From positions 558,001-622,000 of the forward strand of contig NZ_JACHLP010000001.1 in the NCBI RefSeq assembly GCF_014204525.1: a stretch of 64,000 nt of DNA, given 5' to 3'. Both the position numbers and the translations under genes were made by a program. How positions within the stretch are numbered: position 1 is the first letter of the stretch; every line of letters begins with the position of its first letter. The stretch is from Roseateles oligotrophus (lineage in GTDB: Bacteria; Pseudomonadota; Gammaproteobacteria; Burkholderiales; Burkholderiaceae_C). Of this stretch, positions 16,613 through 26,591 are shown in pieces. The notes under the pieces are model-generated. The model saw nothing but the letters and a program-made list of their open reading frames with translations, ran no database searches and was not told the origin of the DNA.

Positions 16613-17019
16613 GCGTATTGCTCCATGGGCTGGCGTGCCGCCTCACCGCTCAGCAAGGCGGCCTGCTCGCCCACCCAATCGCTGGCCTGCAAGTCCAGCA
16701 ACCAGCCCTCGCCATAAGGGTCTTGCCAGATCAGCTCCGGCTGTTCTTCCAAGGCCTTGTTGACCTGCAGCACCGTGCCCGACAGCGGTGTCTTGACCGA
16801 CACAATCGATTTGGCCAGCTCCACCACCGCCATCGCCCGGCCCTGCGCCAGCTCCGTGCCCACGGACTTGGGCCGGCACATATAAATCTCCCCCGAAGCC
16901 TTCAGCCCCAGGGCCGTGATGCCCAGGCGGAACACGCCGCCCGGCAACGGCCTGGCCCAGGTCTGCTGCTCGACCAGATAGTGCAAATCGTCGGGGATGA
17001 GGAGACCGTGGATCAGCAT
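16582..17019 (-). CDS. GcvH-like lipoyl-carrier protein
   Basis: This 145-residue protein aligns with the glycine cleavage H protein: PDDLHYLVEQQTWAR, LGITALGLKASGEIYMC, VVELAKSIVSVKTPLSGTV and NKALEEQPELIWQDPYGEGW. The lysine of ELAKS lies where H proteins carry lipoate (ESVKA). No gcvT or gcvP is nearby. Stand-alone H-like proteins (LbpA) carry sulfur intermediates in the sHdr pathway, but no Hdr genes are seen here. Its position after selB and tRNA-Sec, overlapping a DsrE-like gene, makes a sulfur- or selenium-linked carrier role a reasonable guess, not a demonstrated one. The start is ATG 17019, and no strong ribosome site precedes it. Confidence 0.8.
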   Translation of the reverse strand: MLIHGLLIPDDLHYLVEQQTWARPLPGGVFRLGITALGLKASGEIYMCRPKSVGTELAQGRAMAVVELAKSIVSVKTPLSGTVLQVNKALEEQPELIWQDPYGEGWLLDLQASDWVGEQAALLSGEAARQPMEQYAWLNQIKPQT

Positions 17020-17039
17020 GATGAGGTTTGGCGTATCTG

Positions 17040-17162
17040 CACAAGCCTGGGAGCGCCGTAGCGAGCGGGCTCAGGCGGGTTCGAGGAGCGCAGCCGTACT
17101 CCTGTACGGCGAGCACCGCAGGGCCCGCATGGGGCCGCGCAGTAGGCGAGCACAGGTTTGTG
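17040..17162 (-). repeat. Intergenic GTAC-core hairpin element, copy C (after tRNA-Sec)
   Basis: This element of about 123 bp starts at the CCA end of the tRNA-Sec gene. Its outer arms CACAAACCTG and CAGGCTTGTG pair with one mismatch, then extend weakly. Its centre has CCGTAC-AGGA-GTACGG. The core shares blocks with copies A (30536-30647) and B (45587-45726): GAGCACCG, GCCGCGCAGTA or ACCGCGCAGTA, GGAGCGCAG and the GTAC..GTAC apex. The outer arms differ among copies. Confidence 0.7.
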
Positions 17163-17256
17163 GCGGAGGGGAATGGGAGTCGAACCCACCCAGCGACGCA
17201 TGGCGCCACCCACCGGGTTTGAAGCCCGGCCGACCCACCAGGATCGTTTCCCCTCC
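17161..17256 (-). tRNA. selC: tRNA-Sec (anticodon TCA)
   Basis: The 96-base gene folds as a selenocysteine tRNA. It has an 8-bp acceptor stem starting GGAGGGGA, the anticodon loop CTTCAAA with TCA flanked by a GCCGGG/CCCGGT stem, a long variable arm with GGCGCC, a T-arm GGGTTCGACTCCC and an encoded CCA. It reads the UGA of the formate dehydrogenase alpha gene upstream in the same block. It lies 19 bases past the selB stop and is probably processed from the same transcript. Confidence 0.96.
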
Positions 17257-17275
17257 CAAAAACACGGGGCCGCCC

Positions 17276-19264
17276 TCATGCGGGCCGGCCTTCTTCATCA
17301 CCATCATTCTCGCCGCTGAACAGCAGGCTGTCGGGTCGCAGCTTGTGGCTATCGCCCACCCGGCGGCTCAGGCCCACGCGGTCGAAATACTCCAGGATCT
17401 GGATCGCCCGCTTGCGGCCCAGGCCGCTCGCGTCGCGAAAGGCCGCCGCCTTCAATTCCTGACCCTCGGCGCCCACGGACTGGCGCGCCAAGGCCGCCAG
17501 CCGCGTCATCACCGGGGCCGCATAGTACAGGTCTTTCACCACCTGATGCAGCAGGCCGCTTTGCGCCAGGCGTGCCAGGCTGGTGCGCATCAAGGGCTCG
17601 GGCGTCTGGCAGTCGCGAGCCAGATCGCGTGCCCAGGCGCCTTCAAAGCCGGCCTTGTCCAGCCAGGGGGCGATTCTCTGCGCCACCCGCTCGTCGGCCG
17701 CATTCAGCTGCAAGCCATGCGCGGGCAGATGGGCCATGGCCCCGCGCTGCTGCAGCTTGCCTTCGGCCAGCAGGCCTTGCACGAGGGCCCGCCACAGAGG
17801 CTCGGGCAGGCGGGGCGCGGCCAGGCGGCGCCAGCGCGCCACGTCGGGGCCCAATTCATCGGGAGACTGCGCGTGATAAGCCGCCAGCACGGCCAAGGCG
17901 TGCTGGGCCAAGCTCGCGGCCGCGGCCTCGCCCAGCAGCCAGGGGCCGCCGGCCTCATCGGCCGCCGACTTGGCGCGCAAGACCGTGGCCGGCAGTTGCA
18001 GGGCCAGGTCTTGCCTGGCGGCCTCCGAGAGCCCCTGGGCCGTGGCCCAGGCGCCCCAGTTCAGGCCCAGGGTCGCTTGCGCCAGCAGCGCTTGCAATCG
18101 GTCCTTCACCAAGGGCAGTTGCAAGGCCGCCAGCTCGGCCAGGCGCTGCGGCGTACGCCGATAGCGCGCCGGCGCAGCCGGGTCCAGAACCCGGCCACCA
18201 GCCAGTGTGCGGCTGGCCGCGGCATCGCGCAGCACCACGCGGTCGCCGGCCCAGGCGGCCACGGGCTCGCGCAAGACCAGTTGCACCCAGCCCCAGGCGC
18301 CGGGCGCCAGGCTGTCTGAGGAACTGGCAGCCTCGCTGTGCAGAATAGCCACCGTACCCATCACCGTGGCCGAGCCCAGATGCACATGCACGGGCGTGCC
18401 ACTGCGCAAGGCCTTGCTCTCGGCTGGCCAGAGCCGCAGGCGCACGTCCAGGCGCTCGCTGCTCAAGGCCAGCTCGGGGGCGGCCAAGACCTGGCCGCGC
18501 GCGACATCCTGCTTGTCCAGCCCCACCAGGCCCAGGGCGCAGCGCTGGCCGGCCTGGGCTTGCTGCACCTGTTGATTCTGCGCATGCAGGCTGCGCACCC
18601 GTGCCCGCTTGGGCGCCTGGCCGGCGGCGGGCGGCAGCAGCAATAACTCATCACCCAGGCTGACCTGGCCCGCATGGATGCTGCCGGTGGCCACCGTGCC
18701 CACGCCGTCCAGGCTGAAGGCCCGGTCCACCGCCAGGCGGAAGCCCCTTCCCTCGGGCCGGGCCGCCGGGGCCAGCGCCAGCAGATGGGCGCGCAAGGCC
18801 TCCACACCCAGGCCGGCAGGGGCGGCCACCTCAAATTGGGCGGCTTGCTCAAAACCGCTGCCCGCCAACAGCTCGGCGATCTCGGCCCGCAGCGCTTGCA
18901 GGCGGGCGGCGTCGGCACGGTCGCATTTGGTGATCACCAGCGTCAGCCCGTCCAGGCCCAGCAGGGAGAGCACGGCCAGATGCTCGCGGGTCTGCGGCAT
19001 CACGCCGTCGTCGGCCGCCACCAGCAGCAAGGCATGGTCCATGCCGGTGGCGCCGGCCAGCATGGTGTGGACCAGGCGCTCGTGGCCGGGCACGTCGACA
19101 AAGCCGATGCGCCCACCCCGGCCGTCGTCCATGAAGGCATAGCCCAGCTCGATGCTGATGCCGCGCTTTTTTTCCTCGGGCAGGCGGTCGGTGTCGACAC
19201 CGGTCAGGGCGCGCACCAGGGTGGTCTTGCCATGGTCGATATGGCCGGCGGTTCCGATGATCAA
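17276..19264 (-). CDS. selB: Selenocysteine-specific elongation factor SelB
   Basis: This 662-residue translation factor has an N-terminal GTPase ([36 protein letters not shown]), two EF-Tu-like beta domains, and a C-terminal winged-helix array (from about residue 400). The last repeats contain [13 protein letters not shown] and [24 protein letters not shown]. SelB brings Sec-tRNA to the ribosome at UGA codons marked by a SECIS hairpin, which the winged helices bind. The ATG overlaps the selA stop by four bases (ATGA). Confidence 0.97.
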   Translation of the reverse strand: MIIGTAGHIDHGKTTLVRALTGVDTDRLPEEKKRGISIELGYAFMDDGRGGRIGFVDVPGHERLVHTMLAGATGMDHALLLVAADDGVMPQTREHLAVLSLLGLDGLTLVITKCDRADAARLQALRAEIAELLAGSGFEQAAQFEVAAPAGLGVEALRAHLLALAPAARPEGRGFRLAVDRAFSLDGVGTVATGSIHAGQVSLGDELLLLPPAAGQAPKRARVRSLHAQNQQVQQAQAGQRCALGLVGLDKQDVARGQVLAAPELALSSERLDVRLRLWPAESKALRSGTPVHVHLGSATVMGTVAILHSEAASSSDSLAPGAWGWVQLVLREPVAAWAGDRVVLRDAAASRTLAGGRVLDPAAPARYRRTPQRLAELAALQLPLVKDRLQALLAQATLGLNWGAWATAQGLSEAARQDLALQLPATVLRAKSAADEAGGPWLLGEAAAASLAQHALAVLAAYHAQSPDELGPDVARWRRLAAPRLPEPLWRALVQGLLAEGKLQQRGAMAHLPAHGLQLNAADERVAQRIAPWLDKAGFEGAWARDLARDCQTPEPLMRTSLARLAQSGLLHQVVKDLYYAAPVMTRLAALARQSVGAEGQELKAAAFRDASGLGRKRAIQILEYFDRVGLSRRVGDSHKLRPDSLLFSGENDGDEEGRPA

Positions 19265-20682
19265 GCCAGGGCCTCCTGCAGCTGCGGCAGCTGGGCCAGC
19301 AGCTGCGCCTCCTGGCGCTCGTCCAGGCAGCGCAGGTCCAGCCAGAGCCGGTCTTGCTGCACCCGGCCCAACACCGGCAAGGGCAGGCCGCGCAAGGCCG
19401 TGGCCAGCCCATCCAGAGCCGTGCCCAGGCCTTTTTTCGCCGTGCCCGCCGGGGCAATGAGCAGGCCCGCCGAGGGCAGGGACTCCACCGGCAGCGAGCC
19501 CGAGCCGATCTGGCCCAGCATCTCGCTGGTGGCCACGGCATAGCGCGGGCTCAGGGCCTGAGCCAGCGGGGCTTGCAGGCGCGCGGCCTGGGCTTGAATA
19601 TCGGCCAGCGGCCGGGTCAGCATGCGCAGCGTGGGCAGATCGCGGGTCAGGCGCTCGGGCTGCAGATACAGGCGCAGCGTGGCCTCCAGCGCGGCCAGCG
19701 GCAGCTTGGACATGCGCAGGGCCCGCTTCATCGGGAATTTGCGTATGCGCTGAACCAAGGCCTTATCACCCACGATCAGGCCGGCTTGCGGGCCGCCCAG
19801 CAACTTGTCACCGCTGAAGGTCACGACGTCGCAGCCGGCCTTGAGCATCTCCTGCGGCAGGGGCTCGCGCGGCAGGCCCCACTGCGCCAGATCGACCAGG
19901 GAGCCGCTGCCCAGGTCCGTCACCAGGGGTAGGCCGTGGGCATGGGCGATGGGGGCCAGGCTGGCCTCGTCCACCGCCGAGCTGAAGCCCTGCACACGGT
20001 AATTGCTGGTGTGGACCTTCATCAGCATGGCGGTGTTGGGGCCGATGGCGCGCTCATAGTCGGCGGCGTGGGTACGGTTGGTCGTGCCCACCTCCACCAG
20101 ACGGGCGCCGGCGGCGGCCATCACATCGGGCATGCGGAAGGCGCCGCCTATCTCGACCAGTTCGCCGCGCGAGACGATGACCTCGCGCCCGCCGCCCAGT
20201 GCGGCGATGGACAGCAGCACGGCGGCGGCGTTGTTGTTGACCACCGTCGCGGCCTCGGCGCCGGTGATCTCGCACAGCAGGGCTTCGACCATGCTGTCGC
20301 GGTCACCACGGCCGCCGCTGCTCAGATCGAACTCGAGGTTATTCGGCGCTGCCATCATGGCCATCACATGCTGCAAGGCCTCGTCGGCCAGCAGGGCGCG
20401 GCCCAGATTGGTGTGCAAGACCGTGCCGCTGAGATTGATGACGGCCCGCATGCGCGGCGCCAGCCGGGCCTCGACCCGCTGGCGCAGCGCCGCGCACAAA
20501 GCGCCCTCCTCCAGCGCGGCCCTGGCCAGGCCGCCTTGCCGGGCCTGGGCACGCAGCTCGTCCAGCAAGGCGCGCGCCTCCTGGGTCAGCAGGCTGCGGC
20601 CATGGGCCTGACAAGGCTCGGCCAGCAGCGGGCTGTTCAGCAGGCGGTCCAGCGAGGGCAGATCCTTGGGCTGGGCCTGCAT
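19261..20682 (-). CDS. selA: L-seryl-tRNA(Sec) selenium transferase SelA
   Basis: This 473-residue PLP enzyme converts Ser-tRNA(Sec) to Sec-tRNA(Sec) using selenophosphate. The N-terminal tRNA-binding part ([11 protein letters not shown]) is followed by [34 protein letters not shown] and the PLP-lysine segment [24 protein letters not shown]-type residues ([20 protein letters not shown]) follow. The length matches E. coli SelA (463). Its start shares a base with the fdhE stop (TGATG). Selenophosphate synthase (selD) is not in the window. Confidence 0.97.
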   Translation of the reverse strand: MQAQPKDLPSLDRLLNSPLLAEPCQAHGRSLLTQEARALLDELRAQARQGGLARAALEEGALCAALRQRVEARLAPRMRAVINLSGTVLHTNLGRALLADEALQHVMAMMAAPNNLEFDLSSGGRGDRDSMVEALLCEITGAEAATVVNNNAAAVLLSIAALGGGREVIVSRGELVEIGGAFRMPDVMAAAGARLVEVGTTNRTHAADYERAIGPNTAMLMKVHTSNYRVQGFSSAVDEASLAPIAHAHGLPLVTDLGSGSLVDLAQWGLPREPLPQEMLKAGCDVVTFSGDKLLGGPQAGLIVGDKALVQRIRKFPMKRALRMSKLPLAALEATLRLYLQPERLTRDLPTLRMLTRPLADIQAQAARLQAPLAQALSPRYAVATSEMLGQIGSGSLPVESLPSAGLLIAPAGTAKKGLGTALDGLATALRGLPLPVLGRVQQDRLWLDLRCLDERQEAQLLAQLPQLQEALA

Positions 20683-21704
20683 CAGTGCTGCGCCTCCGAG
20701 TCACCCGGCTCGCCCGAGTCACCAAAGAGCAGCTGCAGATTGACGCCGTGGCGGATCAGGCCCGCTTCGGACACCAGCAGGTCCAGGCTTAGCGAGGCCA
20801 GATCATCGGCATGGGGCTCGACCTGCTGGTCTTTCTCCATATGCACGATCTTGAGGTAATGGCCGCAGGCTTCGCAGCACTCCACCTGCACACCGCTTGA
20901 ATGCGGCGGCATGCTGCCGTCTTCGTTCAACAGGCTCTGGAAGCTGATGCCCTGGGTGCTTTGGCAATGCGTGCATTTGACCCGCACATAGTGCCATTGG
21001 GCGGCGCAGAGACTGCAGGACAGATAGCGGAAGCCCGAACCCTCGGCGCCGATGCGGGTGATGGAGGCCACCGGGCGCGAGGCGCAGCAGGGGCAGATCA
21101 AGGGGTCGTCGATGCGGCCGAAGGGTGCAAGCAATGGGCTGTGCTGGCTGTTCTGCTCGCGTTCGAAGCGCGCCTGCAGCTGGCTCAGCAAGCGCGCCCA
21201 ATGCACTTGCAGGCCGGCTGCGATCAGGGGGGCGCTGGCCAGGTCCAGACCCGTCATCACGCCGTTCAGCAGGCGGCTGGCTTGCAGCTCCAGATACTGG
21301 TCATCGGCGTCGGCCAGTTGCAGCACCGCGGTGCGTGCCGGGCCGGCGGCGATGCGGGCTGCCAATAGCCGCATCAGCTCGCGCAGCTCCTGCAACCAGG
21401 CCGGGTCGCGGGCCCAGCTGGCCGCGGGCAAGAGGGGCAGGCCGGCCTTGGCGGCGGCCTCGATCTGGGGCTGCTCGGGCAGGCTCAGGGCCAGCGGGCG
21501 GCTGAATACCTCATGCTGGGCCTGGGCCAGCTCGGCCGCAAACAAGAGGTAGTCGCCCATGGCATGGCCCGGCGCCAGCTGGCGCAGGCGCAGGGCGCGC
21601 TCGGCAAACAGACCGGGCTGGGGCAGCAGCAGAAAGGGGATCTGCTCGCCGGCACGCACCGCGATTTCTTCGGGGGACATCAACTTGGCAGTGCTTGCAC
21701 TCAT
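20682..21704 (-). CDS. fdhE: Formate dehydrogenase accessory protein FdhE
   Basis: This 340-residue protein has a helical N-terminal half and a C-terminal rubredoxin-like half with four CxxC pairs: CPCC, CSLC, CTHC and CEACGHYLKIV. FdhE binds iron through these cysteines and is needed for activity of respiratory formate dehydrogenases. ATG 21704 is preferred over the GTG directly before it because it gives better spacing to the GGAAG ribosome site. A hairpin with a T-run (21714-21743) lies between it and the gamma subunit gene, so its expression may be lower than that of the structural genes. Confidence 0.92.
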   Translation of the reverse strand: MSASTAKLMSPEEIAVRAGEQIPFLLLPQPGLFAERALRLRQLAPGHAMGDYLLFAAELAQAQHEVFSRPLALSLPEQPQIEAAAKAGLPLLPAASWARDPAWLQELRELMRLLAARIAAGPARTAVLQLADADDQYLELQASRLLNGVMTGLDLASAPLIAAGLQVHWARLLSQLQARFEREQNSQHSPLLAPFGRIDDPLICPCCASRPVASITRIGAEGSGFRYLSCSLCAAQWHYVRVKCTHCQSTQGISFQSLLNEDGSMPPHSSGVQVECCEACGHYLKIVHMEKDQQVEPHADDLASLSLDLLVSEAGLIRHGVNLQLLFGDSGEPGDSEAQH

Positions 21705-21713
21705 CACGCTTCC

Positions 21714-21743
21714 AAAAAAGACAGGGCGGGCCCAAGCCCGCCC
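21714..21743 (-). terminator. Intrinsic terminator/attenuator between fdhI and fdhE
   Basis: GGGCGGGC pairs perfectly with GCCCGCCC across a 4-base loop (21724-21743). On the minus strand it is followed three bases later by a run of six T. It sits after the structural genes of formate dehydrogenase and before fdhE-selA-selB. It would let only part of the transcription pass. The plus strand also has a T-run, so it may act in both directions. Confidence 0.65.
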
Positions 21744-21764
21744 CTTTTTAACATGGCCGGGGGC

Positions 21765-22388
21765 TTACTTGCCCTTGCTCATTTCCTCGTACCACAGTGC
21801 ATGGTTCTGCTTGGCCCAGCCCGCGCTGACCGTGCCCCGGGTCATGGCGCGCACCGTGCCCTTGACCCAGATGGCGGCGTAGACATGCATGATGACGCCC
21901 AGAATCAAGGCCACGGCCGAGGCCGAGTGCAGCAGCACGGCGATGCGGCGCAGGGTGATGGGGAAGCTGTTCGCAAACCAGGGCTGCCAGAACATCACCC
22001 CGGTCACCAGCAACACGGCCAGGCAGATGGACATCAACCAGAACACGCCCTTCTGGCCGGCGTTGTACTTGCCCACCGGCGGCATCTTGCTCTTGTCGCC
22101 TTTCAGCATGTCCAGGCTGTGCTTCTGCCATTCCTTGTCGGCGGCGTTGAGGGTGTTCTCGCGCCAGAGCTTGAAGAACAGGCCCAGAAAGGACAGGAAC
22201 ATCGCCACGCCCAGAAAGGGGTGGAGGATGCGGGCCCAGACCCCGCCACCCAGCAGCGCGCTCAGAAAGAACAGGCTGGGGTGGAAGAAGGCCAGGCCCG
22301 AGACCCCGGCCAGGATGAAGAGCAAGGCAATCGCCCAGTGGTTCAGGCGGTCGCGGTCGGAGTAACGTTGTATGTAGCGGGTACTCAT
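21765..22388 (-). CDS. fdoI: Formate dehydrogenase gamma subunit, cytochrome b556
   Basis: This 207-residue membrane subunit has four hydrophobic helices. Histidines that can hold two b-type hemes occur in DRLNHWAIALL, RILHPFLGVAM and LLHSASAVALILGVIMHVYAA, the last typical of FdnI/FdoI. It takes electrons from the iron-sulfur subunit to quinone. RYSDRDRLNHW at the N-terminus is the family signature. The gene follows the beta subunit by 15 bases. Confidence 0.94.
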   Translation of the reverse strand: MSTRYIQRYSDRDRLNHWAIALLFILAGVSGLAFFHPSLFFLSALLGGGVWARILHPFLGVAMFLSFLGLFFKLWRENTLNAADKEWQKHSLDMLKGDKSKMPPVGKYNAGQKGVFWLMSICLAVLLVTGVMFWQPWFANSFPITLRRIAVLLHSASAVALILGVIMHVYAAIWVKGTVRAMTRGTVSAGWAKQNHALWYEEMSKGK

Positions 22389-22403
22389 GATGCTTGCCTC
22401 CTT

Positions 22404-23294
22404 TTAGACCTTGGACTTTTCGTCGCCGGCCTCGCCTTCGGCCTTCTCTTCGATCGGCCCCACCGTCATGTAATGGAAGAAGCCGGCCACCACCGCGCCC
22501 GCCATGGCGGCCACGGCCAGCGGTTTGGCCAGGCCCTTCCAGACCGAGACAAAGGGGCTGATCTTGGGGTCGGCCGGCAGGCCGTGGTAGAGCTCGGGCT
22601 TGTCGCCATGCTGGAGCACATACATCACATGGGTGCCGCCCACGCCCGCCGGGTTGTAGACCGAGGCCTGGGCAAAGCCGCGCTCCTTCAGGTCGACGAT
22701 GCGCTCGGCGCCATAGTCCAGCATGTCCTCCTTGGCGCCGAAGCGGATGGCGCCGGTGGGGCAGGCCTTGACGCAGGCCGGCTCCAGACCCACGCCGACG
22801 CGGTCGGAGCACAGCGAGCACTTATAGGCCTTGCTATCGGTCTTGGAGATGCGCGGCACATCGAAGGGGCAGCCGGTGACGCAGTTGCCACAGCCCACGC
22901 AATGCTCGGAGATGAAGTCCACAATGCCATTGGCGTATTTGACGATGGCGCCGGGGGCCGGACAGCTTTTCAGACAGCCCGGGTCCTCGCAGTGCATGCA
23001 GCCGTCCTTGCGAATCAGCCACTCCAGCCGGTCGGCCTCGACCTCCACCTCGGAGAAACGCATCACCGTCCAGGACTGGGCGGAGAGGTCGCGCGGGTTG
23101 TCGTAGGTGCCGACGTTGTCGCCCACCTCATCGCGCAGATCGTTCCACTGCATGCAGGCCACCTGACAGGCCTTGCAGCCTATGCAGGCGGAGACGTCGA
23201 TGAGTTTGGCGACCTCGATGGTCTTACGCGCCTGCGGGCTGGGCGTGGTGGTGGCCGAGCGCTTGGCGATGTCTAAAGATTGAAGTGAAGACAT
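22404..23294 (-). CDS. fdoH: Formate dehydrogenase beta subunit, iron-sulfur protein
   Basis: This 296-residue protein carries four [4Fe-4S] cysteine clusters: [37 protein letters not shown] and [21 protein letters not shown]. One C-terminal transmembrane helix (about 253-275, [19 protein letters not shown]) anchors it to the membrane, as in FdnH/FdoH. It relays electrons from the molybdopterin subunit to cytochrome b. It starts 2 bases after the alpha subunit stop codon. Confidence 0.96.
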   Translation of the reverse strand: MSSLQSLDIAKRSATTTPSPQARKTIEVAKLIDVSACIGCKACQVACMQWNDLRDEVGDNVGTYDNPRDLSAQSWTVMRFSEVEVEADRLEWLIRKDGCMHCEDPGCLKSCPAPGAIVKYANGIVDFISEHCVGCGNCVTGCPFDVPRISKTDSKAYKCSLCSDRVGVGLEPACVKACPTGAIRFGAKEDMLDYGAERIVDLKERGFAQASVYNPAGVGGTHVMYVLQHGDKPELYHGLPADPKISPFVSVWKGLAKPLAVAAMAGAVVAGFFHYMTVGPIEEKAEGEAGDEKSKV

Positions 23295-23296
23295 GG

Positions 23297-26200
23297 TCAG
23301 GCTTTCTCGATATTGACGGTGAAGCTCTTGAACTCCGGCGTCTGGGTATTGGCGTCACCCACAAAAGGCGTCAGCGTGTTCACCAGATAGCCGGGCTTGG
23401 CCACACCCACAAAGCCCCAGTGATTGGGCAGACCCACCGTGTGCACCTTCTGCCCCGCCACCTCCAGCATGGGGATGCGCTTGCTCACCACCGCCTTGGC
23501 CTTGATGAAGCCGCGGTTGCTGCTGACCTTGACCCAGGCCCCGTTTTCAATGCCCTTCTCCTTGGCCAGTTGCTCGCCGATCTCGACGAATTGCTGGGGC
23601 TGGATCACGGCATTGCTTTCGCAGTTCTTGGTCCAGTAGTGGAAGTGCTCGGTCAGGCGGTAGCTGGTCGCCACATAGGGGAAGTCCGCGGGCTTGCCAA
23701 AGGCCTCCAGATCGCCCTTGAAGACCCGGGCGGCCGGATTGGCCCGCGCCTTGTCGTTCTTGGGGTGCATGGGGTTGTTGGGCAGGGGCGACTCGAAGGG
23801 CTCGTAATGCTCGGGCAGCGGGCCGTCGACCAGGCCGCTGGGCGCGAACAAGCGGGCCACACCCTCGGCCGTCATGATGAAGGGCCGCACGGCGTTCTCG
23901 TCGTTAGGGTTGGCGTCGGGCCGGATGTCCGGCACGTCCGAACCCGCCCAGCGCTCGCCATTCCAGGCCACCAGCTTGCGATGGGGGTTCCAGGGCTTGC
24001 CGCTGGGGTCGCAGGAGGCCGTGTTGTACAGCACCCGGCGGTTGGCCGGCCAGGCCCAGGCCCAGTTCAGCGTCTGGCCGATGCCGTAAGGATCGCTGTT
24101 ATCGCGCCGCGCCATCTGGTTGCCGGCCTGGCTCCAGCTGCCGGCAAAGATCCAGCAGCCGCTGGCGGTGGAGCCATCGTCGCGCAAGAGGCCGAAGCCG
24201 GACAGCTGCTCGCCCGCCTTGGCCAAGACCTTGCTCGGATCCTTGGGGTCGAGCACGTCGGCCAGCGCCCGTCCATTGGCCTCCTTGGCCAATTCCTCGG
24301 CCGAGGGGTTGTGCGGGATCAGATAGGGCCAGGTCAGATTGAGCATGGCGTCAGGGAAGGCGCCGCCGTCCTTCTGATAGGCCTTCTTCATGCGCAGGAA
24401 CAGCTCGGCGATGATTTCCGGATCGCCCCTGGCCTCGCCCGGAGGCTCGGCGCCCTTCCAGTGCCACTGCAGCCAGCGGCCGGAGTTGGTGATGGAGCCG
24501 TCCTCCTCGGCAAAGCAGGTGCTGGGGAAGCGGAACACCGTGGTCTGGATCTCCTCGCTCTTGACCTCGTTGTGCTCGCCGTAGTTCTTCCAGAACTCCG
24601 AGGTCTCGGTCACCAGCGGGTCGATGACGACCAGGTATTTGAGCTTGGACAGGCCGGCGACGATCTTCTTCTTGTTGGGGAAGGAGGCGACCGGGTTGAA
24701 GCCCTGGCAGATATAGCCGTTGAGCTTGCCCTGGCCCATCATCTCGAAGGCCTGCAGCACATCGTAGGCCTTGTCCCATTTGGGCAGGTAGTGGTAGGCC
24801 CAGTCGTTCTCGGCCGTGGCCGCCTTGCCCCACCAGCTCTTCTGCAGGCTGACGAAGAACTTGGGGTAGTTCTGCCAGAAGCTCATCTGCCCGGGGCGCA
24901 GGGGCTTGAGCGCGCGCGGCTTGTAATAGCTGGCCAGGTCCTGCTCGCTCTCACGCGGCAGGCTCATATAGCCCGGCAGCGAGGTCGAGAGCAGGCCCAG
25001 GTCCGTCAGGCCCTGGATATTGGAGTGGCCACGCAAGGCATTCATGCCGCCGCCGGCCAGGCCCATATTGCCCAGCAGCAGCTGCATGATGGCGCCGGTG
25101 CGGATGATTTGCGAACCCTGGCTGTGCTGAGTCCAGCCCAGGGCGTACAGAATCGTCATCGCCTTGGCCGGCTTGGCGGTCTCGGCAATCATCTCGCAGC
25201 ACTTGAGGAATTTGTCCTTGGGCGTGCCGGTGATATTGCTGACCACCTCGGGCGTGTAGCGCGAGTAATGCTGCTTCATCACATTGATGACGCAGCGCGG
25301 ATGGGCCAGGGTCTCATCGACCTTGGCATACCCATCCTCGCCCAGCTCGTAAGCCCAGCTCGAGTTGTCGTACTTGCGCTTGCTTTCGTCGTAACCAGAG
25401 AACAGCCCATCCTCGAAGCCGAAGGCCTCGCCCACGATGAAGCTGGCATTGGTGTACTTGAGGACGTACTCCTGCTGGATCTTGTTGTTAGACAAGAGGT
25501 AGTGGATGACGCCGCCCAGGAAGGCGATGTCCGAGCCGGCCCGGATGGGGGCGTAGTAATCGCTCATCGCAGCGGAGCGCGTGAAGCGCGGATCCACCAC
25601 CAGCAGCTTGGCCTTGTTCTTGTGCTTGGCCTCGACCACCCACTTGAATCCGACCGGATGCGCCTCGGCGGCATTGCCGCCCATGATCAGCACCAGGTCC
25701 GCGTTCTTGATGTCCACCCAATGGTTGGTCATCGCACCGCGCCCAAACGTCGGGGCCAGACTGGCCACCGTCGGGGCGTGTCAAACGCGCGCCTGGTTGT
25801 CGAATACCAGCATCCCCATCGAACGCATCGCCTTGTGGGTGATGTAGCCCGATTCATTGGAGGATGCCGAGGCACAGAGCATGCCCGTCGTGAGCCAGCG
25901 GTTGACGGTCTTGCCGTCGGCGTTCTGCGCCTGGAAATTGGCGTCGCGGTCGGCCTTCATCAGGCCGACCAGACGGTCCATGGCCTCGTCCCAGCCGACG
26001 CGCTTCCACTCCTTGCTGCCGGGCTCGCGGATCTCGGGCCACTTCAGGCGGTTCTTGCTGTGCACAAAGTCCAGCAGGCCGGCGCCCTTGGGGCAGAGGC
26101 TGCCGCGGTTGACCGGGTGATCGGGGTCACCCTCGATGTGCATGATGTCGCTGACGACGTTCTTGGCCTTGTCGCCCATGCTGTACATCAGGATGCCACA

Positions 26201-26368
26201 GCCCACCGAGCAGTAAGGGCAGGTGTTGCGGGTTTCGGTGGCGCGGGAGAGCTTGAAGTTGCGCGCCTCGGCCAAGGCCGCCGTGGGCGAGAAGCCCAGC
26301 GCCACCAGGCTGGAGCCTATCAGCCCCGCCCCGCTCACCCGGAAGAAATGCCTCCGGTTCATGTCCAT
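23297..26368 (-). CDS. fdoG: Selenocysteine formate dehydrogenase alpha subunit
   Basis: The gene reads through an in-frame TGA at 25783-25781, giving a 1023-residue protein with selenocysteine at position 196, the same position as in E. coli FdnG. The local sequence [19 protein letters not shown] matches the FdnG active site. ATG 26368 has a GGAG ribosome site 8 bases away and starts a Tat signal ([13 protein letters not shown], twin arginine at residues 5-6). The [4Fe-4S] motif [13 protein letters not shown] follows. It oxidises periplasmic formate using bis-MGD molybdenum or tungsten. Without Sec decoding the gene appears as two adjacent frames, which is an artefact and not a broken gene. 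Confidence 0.96.
25740..25783 (-). promoter_or_regulatory. UGA selenocysteine codon and bacterial SECIS hairpin
   Basis: On the minus strand the UGA (25783-25781) is followed by a hairpin. Its apical part is GGCCAGUCUGGCC (25766-25754), a 5-bp stem closing a short GUC-containing loop, set about 16 bases past the UGA. The loop resembles the AGUC/GGUCU apical region that SelB recognises in E. coli fdnG and fdhF. Flanking GACG/CGUC-like pairs extend the lower stem. Confidence 0.8.
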
Positions 26369-26591
26369 GTCTTGGTCTCCTGAGGGATGGATCCCGTTCT
26401 TGAGTTGAGAGGCCGGCACGCGACACACATCTTGATTTCGGCACAAGAATTGACCTTTGTCTATTCCCTGTGACCCGCGGAATTATCTAGGCGTCGCTGG
26501 GCGTCGACACAGGGCTCGGTGTCGTTTTTGCGCTCCGCGCATGCAGGCCGGCGTCAGCTTGCTGAAAGCCAGACACCCTTCCCGAGGCGGA

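Noticed and set aside
25781-25783. A frameshift or nonsense mutation in the formate dehydrogenase alpha gene
   Set aside because: The TGA lies at the known Sec position with a SECIS hairpin and the complete Sec machinery beside it.
23285-26383. A 1032-codon plus-strand open frame covering the formate dehydrogenase alpha gene
   Set aside because: Antisense shadow; it runs across the Sec codon and has no recognisable domain.
26505-26529. A CGACAC/GTGTCG hairpin followed by five T between fdhA and fdhD
   Set aside because: The T-run follows the hairpin only on the plus strand, while all neighbouring genes are on the minus strand; no use for a terminator there is seen.
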